Under the pieces are notes generated by a model. It did no database searches. It was not told the origin of the DNA and worked only from the letters and a program-made list of their open reading frames with translations. Below, piece after piece: positions 35,921 through 44,909 of a stretch of 64,000 bases of DNA. The position numbers and the translations under genes were made by a program. This DNA comes from Kordiimonas marina (GTDB lineage Bacteria > Pseudomonadota > Alphaproteobacteria > Sphingomonadales > Kordiimonadaceae), in the NCBI RefSeq assembly GCF_023006325.1, contig NZ_JAINDF010000004.1, forward strand, positions 434,001 through 498,000, in the 5' to 3' direction. Position 1 is the first letter of the stretch, and each line of letters opens with the position of its first letter.

Positions 35921-36637
35921 ATGAAAGCTCTGATTGTAGATGCCGAGGAACTATATCGACTTTCGTTGAGAGAAGTTATTTCTGTCTCCGGGAACTTCCA
36001 TGAAATATTGGAAGCCGGCAGCGAACACGAGTTTCTGGCCCGCACTGCACACCACGCAGATTTTTCCCTGATCATCGTCCACCCCGGTAGCCTCGGGGAA
36101 GATGGTGAGGACTGCCTGAAGCTGGCCAAGCGCCTGTACCCGGACGCCGCGATTGTGGTGATCCTGGACCGTGCCGGTCAAGCTGCGATGGTGCCGAACG
36201 GCGTTCCGACGGTCCACCGTGGGGCCAGCGTAAGCCAAATCGTCATGACCATCCGCCGCGCGCTCAAGCTGCCGCTGGACGGTTTTGGCACCGTGGCCAG
36301 CCAGCCCGCCGCGCCGAATGTCCGCCGCATGATGGACATGCCCGCACCGAGGAGTGGGGATAGCAGCCTGATAGCCCGTCGTCCCGACAGCGACATTGAC
36401 TTCAGCCGCCTGTCCTACCGCCAGAAGCAAATCCTGGCGATGGCAGCGGACGGTCTGCCCAACAAGGAAATCGCCGCCCGGCTTTCGATTGCCGAAGGGA
36501 CGGTGAAGGCGCACATGCACGCCATCTTCAAGGTACTGGGGGTTCAGAACCGCACCCAGGCGGTTATCCGCTATGGGGCCGCGGGCCGCGCTCAGGCAGC
36601 CCGCAACCAGGAAATGGCTTACGCTACAGCGAGTTAG
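35921..36637 (+). CDS. LuxR/NarL-type regulator with degenerate receiver domain
   Basis: A 238-residue regulator: receiver-like domain (1-120), linker, and LuxR-type HTH (about 167-228: LSYRQKQILAMAADGLPNKE, then AEGTVKAHMHAIFKVLGVQN). The fold pattern of the receiver is kept, but the phosphoacceptor position is His54 (LIIVHPGS) where Asp is expected, the conserved Lys is Arg100 (VHRGAS), and only one of the N-terminal acidic pair remains (VDAEELYR). It therefore probably works without phosphorylation. ATG at 35921 follows GAGGAAATTCT. It is divergent from the ast locus and may control it. Its 3' end overlaps the convergent mmsB by 14 bp. Confidence 0.9.
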   Translation: MKALIVDAEELYRLSLREVISVSGNFHEILEAGSEHEFLARTAHHADFSLIIVHPGSLGEDGEDCLKLAKRLYPDAAIVVILDRAGQAAMVPNGVPTVHRGASVSQIVMTIRRALKLPLDGFGTVASQPAAPNVRRMMDMPAPRSGDSSLIARRPDSDIDFSRLSYRQKQILAMAADGLPNKEIAARLSIAEGTVKAHMHAIFKVLGVQNRTQAVIRYGAAGRAQAARNQEMAYATAS

Positions 36638-37514
36638 TCAGGTGCTTGATAACGCCTGAGAAATCCACACCGCCATGGCCGGCTTCGTCCATGGCGGTAT
36701 ATATTTCTGCCGCCTTCTTGCCCATGGGCGTGTTCGCCCCGGTTGAGCCTGCCGCCTGCATGGCCAGGCGCAAATCCTTCAGCATCAGCGCGGTCGCAAA
36801 GCCCGGCTTATAGTCATTATTCGCGGGCGACGCGGGCACAGGCCCCGGCACCGGGCAGTAGGAGGTCAGCGACCAGCACTGGCCGGAGGCATTCGCCGCC
36901 ACATCAAAGAAGACCTGATCTTCCAGCCCGAGTGACCGGCCGAGGTTGAAGGCTTCGGAAACACCGATCATCGAAATCGCCAGCAGCATATTGTTGCAAG
37001 CCTTGGCCGCCTGGCCGTTGCCTGACGGGCCGCAATGGACGATCTTGCCCGCCATCGGCTCCAGGACCGGTTTGGCGCGCGCGAAAGCTTCGTCCGAGCC
37101 ACCGACCATGAAGGCAAGCGTACCCGCCGCCGCACCCCCGACACCGCCGGAAACCGGCGCATCCACCATGGAAAAGCCTTTCGCCTCAGCGGCGGAGGCC
37201 ACCGCGCGCGCGGTTTCCACATCAATGGTGGAGCTGTCGATCATCAGGGCGCCGTTCTTGGCGTTCGCGAACACACCGTCCGCGCCCTCATAGACGGTCT
37301 TCACGATGCCACCGTTCGGCAGCATGGTGATGATGGCGTCCGCGCCCTGCACGGCTTCGGCGACCGAGGTGAAGGCCTTGCCGCCCGCTTCGGTGAAGTG
37401 CTCCCGTGCGATTTCGGCAAGGTCGAACCCGCGCACGGTGAAGCCGGCGCCCAGGAGGTTCTTGGACATGGGCAGCCCCATGTTGCCGAGCCCGATGAAT
37501 GCGATTGTCGTCAT
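36624..37514 (-). CDS. mmsB: 3-Hydroxyisobutyrate dehydrogenase
   Basis: A 296-residue NAD-dependent enzyme oxidising 3-hydroxyisobutyrate to methylmalonate semialdehyde in valine breakdown. Motifs: GLGNMGLPMSKNLL (Rossmann loop), FVDAPVSGGVGGAAAGTL-type segment (MVDAPVSGG), and the catalytic Lys in GNGQAAKACNNMLLA. The start at 37514 has AAGGAT upstream; the frame is open farther but those residues are not protein-like. It is last in the row acyl-CoA dehydrogenase, hydrolase, dehydrogenase, after a 171-bp gap filled by a cloverleaf-forming element. Confidence 0.95.
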   Translation of the reverse strand: MTTIAFIGLGNMGLPMSKNLLGAGFTVRGFDLAEIAREHFTEAGGKAFTSVAEAVQGADAIITMLPNGGIVKTVYEGADGVFANAKNGALMIDSSTIDVETARAVASAAEAKGFSMVDAPVSGGVGGAAAGTLAFMVGGSDEAFARAKPVLEPMAGKIVHCGPSGNGQAAKACNNMLLAISMIGVSEAFNLGRSLGLEDQVFFDVAANASGQCWSLTSYCPVPGPVPASPANNDYKPGFATALMLKDLRLAMQAAGSTGANTPMGKKAAEIYTAMDEAGHGGVDFSGVIKHLTNSL

Positions 37515-37553
37515 TTTCTTATCCTTGTTTCTACCCTGTTTACAGCTACTTGG

Positions 37554-37679
37554 CGGGACGATCATAGCCGCCGGTGTTCCTGGATGCGCCGGTCCAGCCG
37601 TCGCATGACGAGAATTATTATATGTCGTCACTCGCCGACTTGATCGGCGAGCCCAGGAACACCGCTATGAACGGTCCCG
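37554..37679. repeat. Cloverleaf-forming palindromic element in the valine operon
   Basis: Nested inverted repeats fill almost the whole gap. Outer stem: CGGGAC (37554-37559)/GTCCCG (37674-37679), TCATAG (37562-37567)/CTATGA (37665-37670), CGGTGTTCCTGG (37572-37583)/CCAGGAACACCG (37653-37664). Inside sit three hairpins: ATGCG.CGG (37584-37592)/CCG.CGCAT (37598-37606); GACGA (37607-37611)/TCGTC (37625-37629); CTCGCCGA (37631-37638)/TCGGCGAG (37644-37651). The arms abut with 0-1 unpaired bases. It could be a structured RNA controlling mmsB or a small intergenic repeat element. Confidence 0.7.
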
Positions 37680-37685
37680 TATTCA

Positions 37686-38741
37686 TTAGTCGATATCCAA
37701 TTCACCGTCGCCGAGCGGCGCGAAATAATGGTCGATGGTTTCGTCCGAAACCCGGTCGAGGCCCGCGGGGTTCCACACCGGCTTCATGTCCTTGTCGATC
37801 AGGATCGCGCGCACGCCTTCGAAAAAGTCGTGGCCTTCCATCACCCGGTTCACCATGCGGTATTCCATGCGCATGTTATCGCGGAAATTTTCCAGCACTT
37901 CGCCACGGCGGAGCTGCGCGAAGGTGAGCTTGAGGCTGGTGGGCGACTTGGTCATCAGCATCTTGAACGTCTGCTGGCACCAGTCGGTTTCATCCAGCTC
38001 CAGCATATGCAGGATTTCGTCGACACGGACACCAGCGAAGATGCCGTCGATCTCGTCATAATATTCGACGAGCGGCGCGGGGGCCGGGTCGGCATGGAAG
38101 CGGCCCAAGAGCTTGCGCACATCGTCATTGCCTTCGATTTCGGCCGACGCGAGCGCCCCGATCACCTCGTCCACCTGATTGGAGGCGATGACATGGCTGG
38201 CAATGCCGAGCGCATAGAGGTCCGGCGCTTTCACCCGCGCGCCCGTCAGCGCAAGGTACATCCCGGTTTCACCGGGCAGGCGCGGCAGGAACCAGCCGCC
38301 GCCGACATCCGGGAACAGACCGAGCCCGGTTTCCGGCATGGCGAACAGCGTCTTTTCGGTCGCGACCCAGAAATCCCCGGGGATCGACACGCCAACACCG
38401 CCGCCCATGGCGATGCCGTCCACCAGGCTGATGTAAGGCTTGGGGAACTCATCGATGGCGATATTCATGAGATATTCGTCATGGAAGAAGTCGCGCCACT
38501 CGCCGGTGCCTTCCTTGTAGGACTTGGCGACCCTGACCACGTCTCCGCCGGCGCAGAAGGCTTTCTCACCCGCGCCGACCACGACAACCGCCTGCACGGA
38601 CGGTAATTTGGCCCAGTCGTCCAGCTGGCGCTTGATCGCCACGCACATGCCGTGCGTGAGGCTGTTGAGCGCCCCCGGGCGGTTGAGCGTGATCAGGCCG
38701 ATATTGCCCTTGGTTTCAAACAAAACTTCAGCGTCGGTCAT
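37686..38741 (-). CDS. 3-Hydroxyisobutyryl-CoA hydrolase
   Basis: A 351-residue crotonase-fold thioesterase releasing 3-hydroxyisobutyrate from its CoA ester in valine breakdown. The HIBCH hallmark PETGLGLFPDVGGGWFLPRL is present, with GEKAFCAGGDVV and DGIAMGGGVGVSIPG forming the oxyanion hole; the Glu and Asp in the hallmark are the catalytic residues. Length exceeds plain enoyl-CoA hydratases (about 260) and matches HIBCH. ATG at 38741 has AAGGAC upstream and starts five bases after the acyl-CoA dehydrogenase stop, so the two are cotranscribed. Confidence 0.94.
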   Translation of the reverse strand: MTDAEVLFETKGNIGLITLNRPGALNSLTHGMCVAIKRQLDDWAKLPSVQAVVVVGAGEKAFCAGGDVVRVAKSYKEGTGEWRDFFHDEYLMNIAIDEFPKPYISLVDGIAMGGGVGVSIPGDFWVATEKTLFAMPETGLGLFPDVGGGWFLPRLPGETGMYLALTGARVKAPDLYALGIASHVIASNQVDEVIGALASAEIEGNDDVRKLLGRFHADPAPAPLVEYYDEIDGIFAGVRVDEILHMLELDETDWCQQTFKMLMTKSPTSLKLTFAQLRRGEVLENFRDNMRMEYRMVNRVMEGHDFFEGVRAILIDKDMKPVWNPAGLDRVSDETIDHYFAPLGDGELDID

Positions 38742-38746
38742 GAAAC

Positions 38747-39886
38747 TCAGTCCTTCAAAAGCGCGCGGGAGATAACCACACGCATGATTTCGTTGGTGCC
38801 TTCGAGGATCTGGTGCACCCGAAGGTCACGCAAAATCCGTTCGATCGGATAATCCTGCAGGTAGCCGTAGCCGCCATGCAGCTGGAGCGCAGCGTTGGCA
38901 ACATCGAAACAGACGTCGGTGACGAAGCGCTTGGCCATCGCGGCCGCGGACGCGGCGTCCGGCGCCTTATTGCTGACCTTCTGGGCGGCGGCATAGAGCA
39001 TCAGCCGCGCGGCCTCGAGGTCGGTCGCCATGTCGGCCAGCTTGAACTGGGTCGCCTGAAAATCGGCGATGGCCTTGCCGAACTGCTTGCGGTCCTTCAC
39101 GTAAACCACGGCTTCGTTGAACGCGCGCGTGGCACCGCCGAGCGAACAGGCCGCGATATTGAGACGGCCGCCATCGAGGCCCTGCATGGCGATCTTGAAG
39201 CCCTGGCCTTCCTCACCCACCAGGTTGGCGGCGGGAATGCGGCAGTCATCGAACATCACGGCGGCGGTGGGTTGGCTGTGCCAGCCCATTTTCTTTTCCT
39301 GCGCGCCGAAAGAAAGCCCCGGCGTACCCTTCTCAACGATGAAGCAGCTGATGCCCTTGGCACCACTGTCGCCCGTGCGCGCCATCACAACATAAATGTC
39401 GCTGGTGCCACCGCCGGAGATAAACGCCTTGGAGCCGTTGAGCACATACTCATCACCGTCCTTGACCGCGCGGGTCTTGAGCCCTGCGGCATCCGAGCCT
39501 GCGCCCGGTTCGGTCAAACAGTAGCTGGCCATCTTCTCAAAGGTCGCCAGATCCCCCACAAAACGCTCACGCTGGTCTTCGTTGCCGAAGCAATCGATCA
39601 TCCAGGTCGCCATATTATGGATGGAGATCATCGCCGCGGTCGACGGGCAGCCCTGGGAAAGCTGTTCGAAAATCAGCACGCTTTCCACCCGGCTCAGGCC
39701 GCAGCCGCCGCCTTCTTCGCTGACGTAGATGCTGCCGAAGCCGAGCTCACCGGCGGACTTGGCGACATCGGCCGGCCAGATCTTCTTCTCATCCCACTCG
39801 GCTGCATGGGGCGTGATGCAGTCGGCGGTGAAGTTGCGGGCCATTTCCTGAATGGCGCGCTGGTCCTCATTCAACTGGTAATCCAA
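38747..39886 (-). CDS. Acyl-CoA dehydrogenase, probably isobutyryl-CoA dehydrogenase
   Basis: A 379-residue FAD enzyme. Motifs: [20 protein letters not shown] (substrate and flavin site), [18 protein letters not shown], and [18 protein letters not shown], with the catalytic Glu in EGTNEI. Sequence and position before the hydrolase and mmsB point to the isobutyryl-CoA step (ACAD8-like); a broader branched-chain range is possible. No ATG fits the N-terminus; TTG at 39886 follows AGAGGGACTGAGT and gives the expected [16 protein letters not shown] start. It lies 40 bp after the S9 peptidase gene. Confidence 0.93.
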   Translation of the reverse strand: MDYQLNEDQRAIQEMARNFTADCITPHAAEWDEKKIWPADVAKSAGELGFGSIYVSEEGGGCGLSRVESVLIFEQLSQGCPSTAAMISIHNMATWMIDCFGNEDQRERFVGDLATFEKMASYCLTEPGAGSDAAGLKTRAVKDGDEYVLNGSKAFISGGGTSDIYVVMARTGDSGAKGISCFIVEKGTPGLSFGAQEKKMGWHSQPTAAVMFDDCRIPAANLVGEEGQGFKIAMQGLDGGRLNIAACSLGGATRAFNEAVVYVKDRKQFGKAIADFQATQFKLADMATDLEAARLMLYAAAQKVSNKAPDAASAAAMAKRFVTDVCFDVANAALQLHGGYGYLQDYPIERILRDLRVHQILEGTNEIMRVVISRALLKD

Positions 39887-39926
39887 ACTCAGTCCCTCTT
39901 CTTGCTTTTATAGCTTCTTGTTTGTC

Positions 39927-41849
39927 TCACTGCGCCTTCAGCTGCTTCTCAAGGAAAGCGGCCAGACGCCGGTAAAAAGTAATACGGTTATTCATCTTGC
40001 GGATGCCGTGACCTTCGTCAGGGAAGCGGAGATATTCGACCGGCACGCCCTTGGCCCTGAGCGCCATGACCATGCGGTCGGATTCGGTGACCGGGTCCCG
40101 CGGGTCGTTGGCGCCATGCTCATAGAACATGGGCGCGGTGATTTGCGAGACCGTGTTGATCGGCGAATTCTTGGCGTAGAATTCCTGCCAGCGCTTCTCA
40201 CTGATGTCGCCATATTCGATGCGGTCACTGGCCTTCAGGAACGGTGAGGCCTCGGAAAGTGCGCGCACCCAGTCGGACACGCCGACGAACGAGGCCCCGG
40301 CCTTGAAGACACCGGGGTATGCGCCCATCACGGCGTTGACCATATAGCCGCCGTAGGAGCCCCCCATCACCGCCGCGCGGGAGGCATCCACCCGGCCGTC
40401 CTTCTTCATCCAGGCAACCGCATCGACAAGGTCACGCACGCTATCGAGCCGTTTTTCCTGGTTATCCAGCCGGGCGTAGGTCTTGCCGTAGCCGGTGGAG
40501 CCACGGACGTTGATATCGAGGACAGCGATGCCCTTGCCAACGAGATACTGGGTCACCGGCTGCCAGCTCGGCCTTGCCTGTGAGGTCGGCCCGCCATGGA
40601 CGTCCACGACAACGGGCGGCATGGTCACCCCGACCGGCACGTAAAGAAGGCCATGGACGGTCACGCCGTCCCGTGCCTTGAAGCTCACCGGTTCCGGCCG
40701 CACCATGCGGTTGGTCTCAAGCCCCGCCATGTTGGGTTTCAGCGTGTGATAGAGCTCGCCTTCGGAAACCTTGAGGAAGTAAACATCGCCTGCCGTTTGT
40801 GGGCCATTGATCCGAATGGACATGCGGGATTCCGGTATCCCCACCCAACTCATCTGCATCAGGCCGTCCGGCAGGTACGGCAAGCTGGCGGGGCGGTGCA
40901 GCATATAGTCATACATGTGCAGCTTGTCATAGCCGCCTTCGTTGGTGGTCCAGACAAGATAGCGGCCACCGGCGCACATAAGCACGTTGGCGGCGTCATA
41001 GTCGCTCTCCGAGATGGTCTTCACCTCGCCCGTGGTCATATCATAGACGGCGACGGCCTTATGCTCACGGCCCTCATTGGTGGCGAAATAGAAGCGCTTG
41101 CCGCTCCAGTGCCAGGTGAAGTCGGTATAGGACGCGGCCACCTTGGGTTTGAACACCGTCTCCAGCGCACCAGTTTTAACATTGAGGAAATAGACGTTGT
41201 TGGCGTCTTCGCCACGCACTTCGCTGACGATAACGGTGTCGCCGCCCGGCTGCCACGAAACCGGGAAGAAACCGAACGTACCCTTATAGACAATATGGTT
41301 TTTGCCCGTGGCGGTATCAGCGACATAGATATCGAAATCGCGGCCGTTACGTTCGGTCGAGGCATAGACGAACTGCGTGCCGTCGGATGAGAAAGCACCG
41401 AAGCGGCGGAAGGCGCCTGTGTGCGGCAGCACCACGCGTTCCTGGGTGCCGTTCGAGCTGATCATATAAAAGGCTTCGCGCTCGTCGCCGTCCTTGTCGG
41501 CGCCATAGAGGATATGCTTGCCTTCCGGGTCCCAGGCATAGAAGGTGACGCCGCCACCGAAGGTAAGCTGTTTCGGCTGCCCGCCTTCCGGGTTCACCAC
41601 CCAGATTTGCGGCACGCCGGTTTCCCGGCTCAGATAGGCCATCAGGCTGCCGTCTTTGTTGAGATGGACATCAGATGCCCCCCGCGCCATCAGGAAACGG
41701 GTGACATCCGCCGGATACTTACCGGCGAGACCCACGGAAACGGGCGCCGCGGCCGGAATATCCGCCGGGTTGTTCCAGGCTTTCTTGTCATCAGCGTGCG
41801 CGACGGTCGCGCCCAGGGCAATCAATCCTGCCGTTATCCAGAGTTTCAT
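39927..41849 (-). CDS. Exported S9-family prolyl oligopeptidase-type peptidase
   Basis: A 640-residue serine peptidase with a signal peptide (1-19, ending ATVAHA). Residues 50-385 form a seven-bladed propeller with repeated YAWDPEGKHILYG and FGAFSSDGTQFVYAS blades. The alpha/beta-hydrolase domain holds the triad Ser498 (GGSYGG), Asp582 (HGANDPRD) and His614 (DEGHGI). Such enzymes cut short peptides, some of them dipeptidyl or acylaminoacyl peptidases. AAGGA precedes the ATG. It lies between an M16 peptidase and the valine catabolism genes on the same strand. Confidence 0.94.
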   Translation of the reverse strand: MKLWITAGLIALGATVAHADDKKAWNNPADIPAAAPVSVGLAGKYPADVTRFLMARGASDVHLNKDGSLMAYLSRETGVPQIWVVNPEGGQPKQLTFGGGVTFYAWDPEGKHILYGADKDGDEREAFYMISSNGTQERVVLPHTGAFRRFGAFSSDGTQFVYASTERNGRDFDIYVADTATGKNHIVYKGTFGFFPVSWQPGGDTVIVSEVRGEDANNVYFLNVKTGALETVFKPKVAASYTDFTWHWSGKRFYFATNEGREHKAVAVYDMTTGEVKTISESDYDAANVLMCAGGRYLVWTTNEGGYDKLHMYDYMLHRPASLPYLPDGLMQMSWVGIPESRMSIRINGPQTAGDVYFLKVSEGELYHTLKPNMAGLETNRMVRPEPVSFKARDGVTVHGLLYVPVGVTMPPVVVDVHGGPTSQARPSWQPVTQYLVGKGIAVLDINVRGSTGYGKTYARLDNQEKRLDSVRDLVDAVAWMKKDGRVDASRAAVMGGSYGGYMVNAVMGAYPGVFKAGASFVGVSDWVRALSEASPFLKASDRIEYGDISEKRWQEFYAKNSPINTVSQITAPMFYEHGANDPRDPVTESDRMVMALRAKGVPVEYLRFPDEGHGIRKMNNRITFYRRLAAFLEKQLKAQ

Positions 41850-41934
41850 CGTCGGTCCTTTCCCAAAAGGGTGTTCAAGTGGGCCTTATCTTAAAAGCGG
41901 ACGGGACGCATGGCCCCGCCCGCATGTTTTTAGC

Positions 41935-44760
41935 TTACTTGTCCAGGCGGTTGCCGTCCTTGTCCCACACCTCGACATCACCGATGCCCAGCTTGCGGAT
42001 GCCGGCCTCGATCTTGGTGCGGTCCCCGACCACCAGCCAAGTCAGCTGACCCGGATGCATGTCAGCCTTCGCCGCGGCCTGAACCTTGGCCAGATCGAGC
42101 GCATCATAGCGCGCCTTCAGCGTGGTGACATAGTCGAGCGGACGTCCGAACCGACTGTTGGTGACCATGCTCTGCATCACCGCAGCCCCGGTTTCGAATT
42201 CACCAGGAAGGCTGTTGACCTTTTTCTGGATGATCTTCTCAAGCTCCGCCTCGGTGGCCGGATGCTTGCCAAGATAGCCGGTGAATTCCTTCTCCAGCTC
42301 CTCGATGGAATCGACCGTCTTGTCGGTCTGAACCGGCGCATAAACAAGCCACATACGTTGACCGCGGGCATTGGTCGTGAAGGTGTAAGCCCCATAAGCC
42401 CAGTGCTTGTCCTCGCGCAGGTTCATGTTGACGCGCGAGGTGAACTCACCGCCCAGAATGTCGTTTGCGGTTTCCTCGGCCAGATAGTCCTTGGCGCCTG
42501 ACGGCGGGAACAGGTGGCCGGCGAGGATCAGCGACTGGGGCGAACCCGGCTTGTCCATGATGATCACCCGGGCATGCTTCGGCAGAGCCACCGTGGCGAT
42601 ATTCTTGGTCGGGATCGGTGTGGCAGGTGCCTGCCAGTCCCCGAAGGCTTTTTCAAGTGCGGGCACGGCTTCATCCAGCGTGATATCACCCACCATAAAG
42701 ATGGTGGCGTTATCCGGCCTGATCCAGTCGGTCTGGAACTGGACGAGGTCATTACGCGTCAGCCCCTTGATCGAGTCCTCAGTCCCCGAGCCGGTAAGCG
42801 GTATGCCGTAGGCATGCCCCTTACCGTAAAGAAGCGGCGGCAGGGTCCTGAGCGCCAAACGAACCGGACGTGCCTTTTCAGACTGGATAGTGGCGAGCCA
42901 GCGCGAGCGCAGCCGGTCGAGCTCATCCTGCTTGAAGGCCGGGTTGCGGACAATATCCGCCGTCAGCGCCAGCGATTTCGCCAGGTTGGGCTTCAGCGTG
43001 CTCATAAAGACCTGGCTCATATCCACATCGGAGTCTGTGCCGATATTGGCGCCCAGGCGTTCCTCTTCAGCCGCAATCTCGAGCGAGGAGCGGGTCTTGG
43101 TGCCTTCATCCAGCATGGAAAGCGCGAACTTCGCGGTCCCGAGCGGACGCCCGGCATCCGCCGCATAGCCCGCATTGAACTGCATCACCATACCCACGAC
43201 CGGCACGGTCGGCCGGTCGACGACAACCACTTTCATGCCGTTTTTGAGCGTGGCTTCCTTGATCGCCGGGAACTTGAGCGACGGCATGTCGCCCACCGCA
43301 GGAACCCCCTTGGTGCGGTCCACGTCGGACGCGGTGGTTTTGTATTTGGGTTCCGGCCGAACCGTGAGCTGGTAATAGCCCTTGCCGAGCCACTTTTTGG
43401 TGACCTCGGTCACATCCTGAACGGACGCCCGGTTCATCTTATCGAGCATTTTCTCGAAGAAGGCTGGATCACCAGCATAAAGCTCGCCCCGGGCAAGCGC
43501 CGTGGCCTTGCCGCCGAAGCCGCCGATTTGCTCAAGCCCGCGAATATTGTTCGACAGGATCTTGGTCTTGGACCTCAGGAGCTCATCCGCGGTCGGGCCC
43601 TTGGCCAGATACTCCTTCATCACGTCGTTGATGAGTTGATTGGCCTTGGCTTCATCCGCGCCCGGCTTCAGCTGCACCGTGATATCGAAGATATTTGCCA
43701 GCTCAAACGGCTGGTCATCCGCCGAAACGCTGACCGCAAGCTGGTTCTTGTAAACAAGCGCCTGGTAGAGACGGCTGTTCTTGCCATTTGCCAGGATGTC
43801 GGCAGACAGGTTCAGGTAAGCATTATCGAGGTTGCTGTTGCTGGCCACAGCCCAGCTGCGCGAAATGCGGACCTGGGGCGCTGCCTGATCGACATAGCTT
43901 TCAGTAACGTTGGTCTCCTTGACCGGCACCCATTCCTTCAGGTGCTTGACCGGCGGGCCCGCCGGAATGTCACCGAAATATTTGGTGACCATCGCTTTGG
44001 CCTTGTCGGGCGTAATGTCGCCCGCGAGCACCAGCACGGTGTTGGCGGCGCCATAATATTGCTTGAACCAGCCCTTCACGTCGTCGAGTGATGCGGCATT
44101 CAGGTCCTTCATCGAGCCGATGGTCGAATGCCGGTACGGGTGGCCGACCGGGAACAGGCCCTTGAGCTGGTGCTCTTCCATGGTGCCGTAAGGTTGGTTT
44201 TCGCCCTGGCGTTTTTCGTTCTGGACCACGCCGCGCTGTTCATCCAGCACCTTTTTGTCGATAGCGCCCAGAAGGTGGCCCATGCGGTCCGATTCCATCC
44301 ACAGCGCCATATCGAGCGCCGGGGTCGGGACATTTTCAAAATAGTTGGTGCGGTCGAACCAGGTGGTGCCGTTCATGTTGGTGGCACCCGCCGCTTCGAA
44401 CGGCTTGAAATATTCGCCCTTATGGTGTTCCGACCCGTTGAACATCAGGTGTTCGAACAGGTGGGCAAAGCCGGTCTTGCCTTCAGGCTCATCCTTCGAG
44501 CCGACATGGTACCAGACACCAACCGCGACGATCGGGGCCTTATGGTCCTCATGCACGACGACACGCAGGCCATTGGGAAGGGTAAATTTCGTATAGGGAA
44601 CATCAAATTTTAGGTCGAGGGCCGGCTTTTCTGCCGCTGCCACAGTCGCCGCATTTTGCGCCGCCGTATCTTTCCCCGCCTGAGTTTTACCGTCCGACGG
44701 ATTGCAAGCCACCAAGGCCACCGACGCGACAGCACTTAAAAGAATCAGCTTCATCTTCAT
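41935..44760 (-). CDS. Lipoprotein M16 zinc metallopeptidase with two M16 domains
   Basis: A 941-residue protein with a lipoprotein signal: MKMKLILLSAVASVALVAC, with the lipidated Cys at about residue 19. The first M16 domain has the inverted zinc motif His100-x-x-Glu-His104 (FAHLFEHLMFNG) and a downstream Glu. The second repeats the fold but has LSMLDEGTKTRSS instead of the zinc motif, so it is the usual inactive half forming the clamshell. It should be anchored in the inner or outer membrane facing the periplasm and degrade peptides. The ATG at 44760 has GGGAAGA nine bases upstream. Ends 85 bp before the S9 gene. Confidence 0.93.
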   Translation of the reverse strand: MKMKLILLSAVASVALVACNPSDGKTQAGKDTAAQNAATVAAAEKPALDLKFDVPYTKFTLPNGLRVVVHEDHKAPIVAVGVWYHVGSKDEPEGKTGFAHLFEHLMFNGSEHHKGEYFKPFEAAGATNMNGTTWFDRTNYFENVPTPALDMALWMESDRMGHLLGAIDKKVLDEQRGVVQNEKRQGENQPYGTMEEHQLKGLFPVGHPYRHSTIGSMKDLNAASLDDVKGWFKQYYGAANTVLVLAGDITPDKAKAMVTKYFGDIPAGPPVKHLKEWVPVKETNVTESYVDQAAPQVRISRSWAVASNSNLDNAYLNLSADILANGKNSRLYQALVYKNQLAVSVSADDQPFELANIFDITVQLKPGADEAKANQLINDVMKEYLAKGPTADELLRSKTKILSNNIRGLEQIGGFGGKATALARGELYAGDPAFFEKMLDKMNRASVQDVTEVTKKWLGKGYYQLTVRPEPKYKTTASDVDRTKGVPAVGDMPSLKFPAIKEATLKNGMKVVVVDRPTVPVVGMVMQFNAGYAADAGRPLGTAKFALSMLDEGTKTRSSLEIAAEEERLGANIGTDSDVDMSQVFMSTLKPNLAKSLALTADIVRNPAFKQDELDRLRSRWLATIQSEKARPVRLALRTLPPLLYGKGHAYGIPLTGSGTEDSIKGLTRNDLVQFQTDWIRPDNATIFMVGDITLDEAVPALEKAFGDWQAPATPIPTKNIATVALPKHARVIIMDKPGSPQSLILAGHLFPPSGAKDYLAEETANDILGGEFTSRVNMNLREDKHWAYGAYTFTTNARGQRMWLVYAPVQTDKTVDSIEELEKEFTGYLGKHPATEAELEKIIQKKVNSLPGEFETGAAVMQSMVTNSRFGRPLDYVTTLKARYDALDLAKVQAAAKADMHPGQLTWLVVGDRTKIEAGIRKLGIGDVEVWDKDGNRLDK

Positions 44761-44874
44761 GAGAATCATCTTCCCGCTGTATAGGTTCGAGGGATGCGTG
44801 CGCATCCTCCCCGTCAGGTCATGAAGGCATTGATATACTTAGAACTTTTATTGTTGCTCCCCCACAACCGGTGA

Positions 44875-44900
44875 GCCCGGAAGACAAGCATCTTCCGGGC
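44875..44900 (-). terminator. Strong hairpin after mmsA
   Basis: GCCCGGAAGA (44875-44884) and TCTTCCGGGC (44891-44900), perfect 10-bp stem with a six-base loop, ten bases after the mmsA stop. No T run follows on the minus strand, so termination may be partial. Confidence 0.5.
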
Positions 44901-44909
44901 CCGGGTAAT

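Noticed and set aside
37554-37679. Integron attC site
   Set aside because: The element has long nested stems, but the simple attC core sites (GTTRRRY and its inverse) are not at its ends and no integrase or cassette gene is present.
37554-37679. Plain transcription terminator
   Set aside because: No T run follows the outer stem on either strand.
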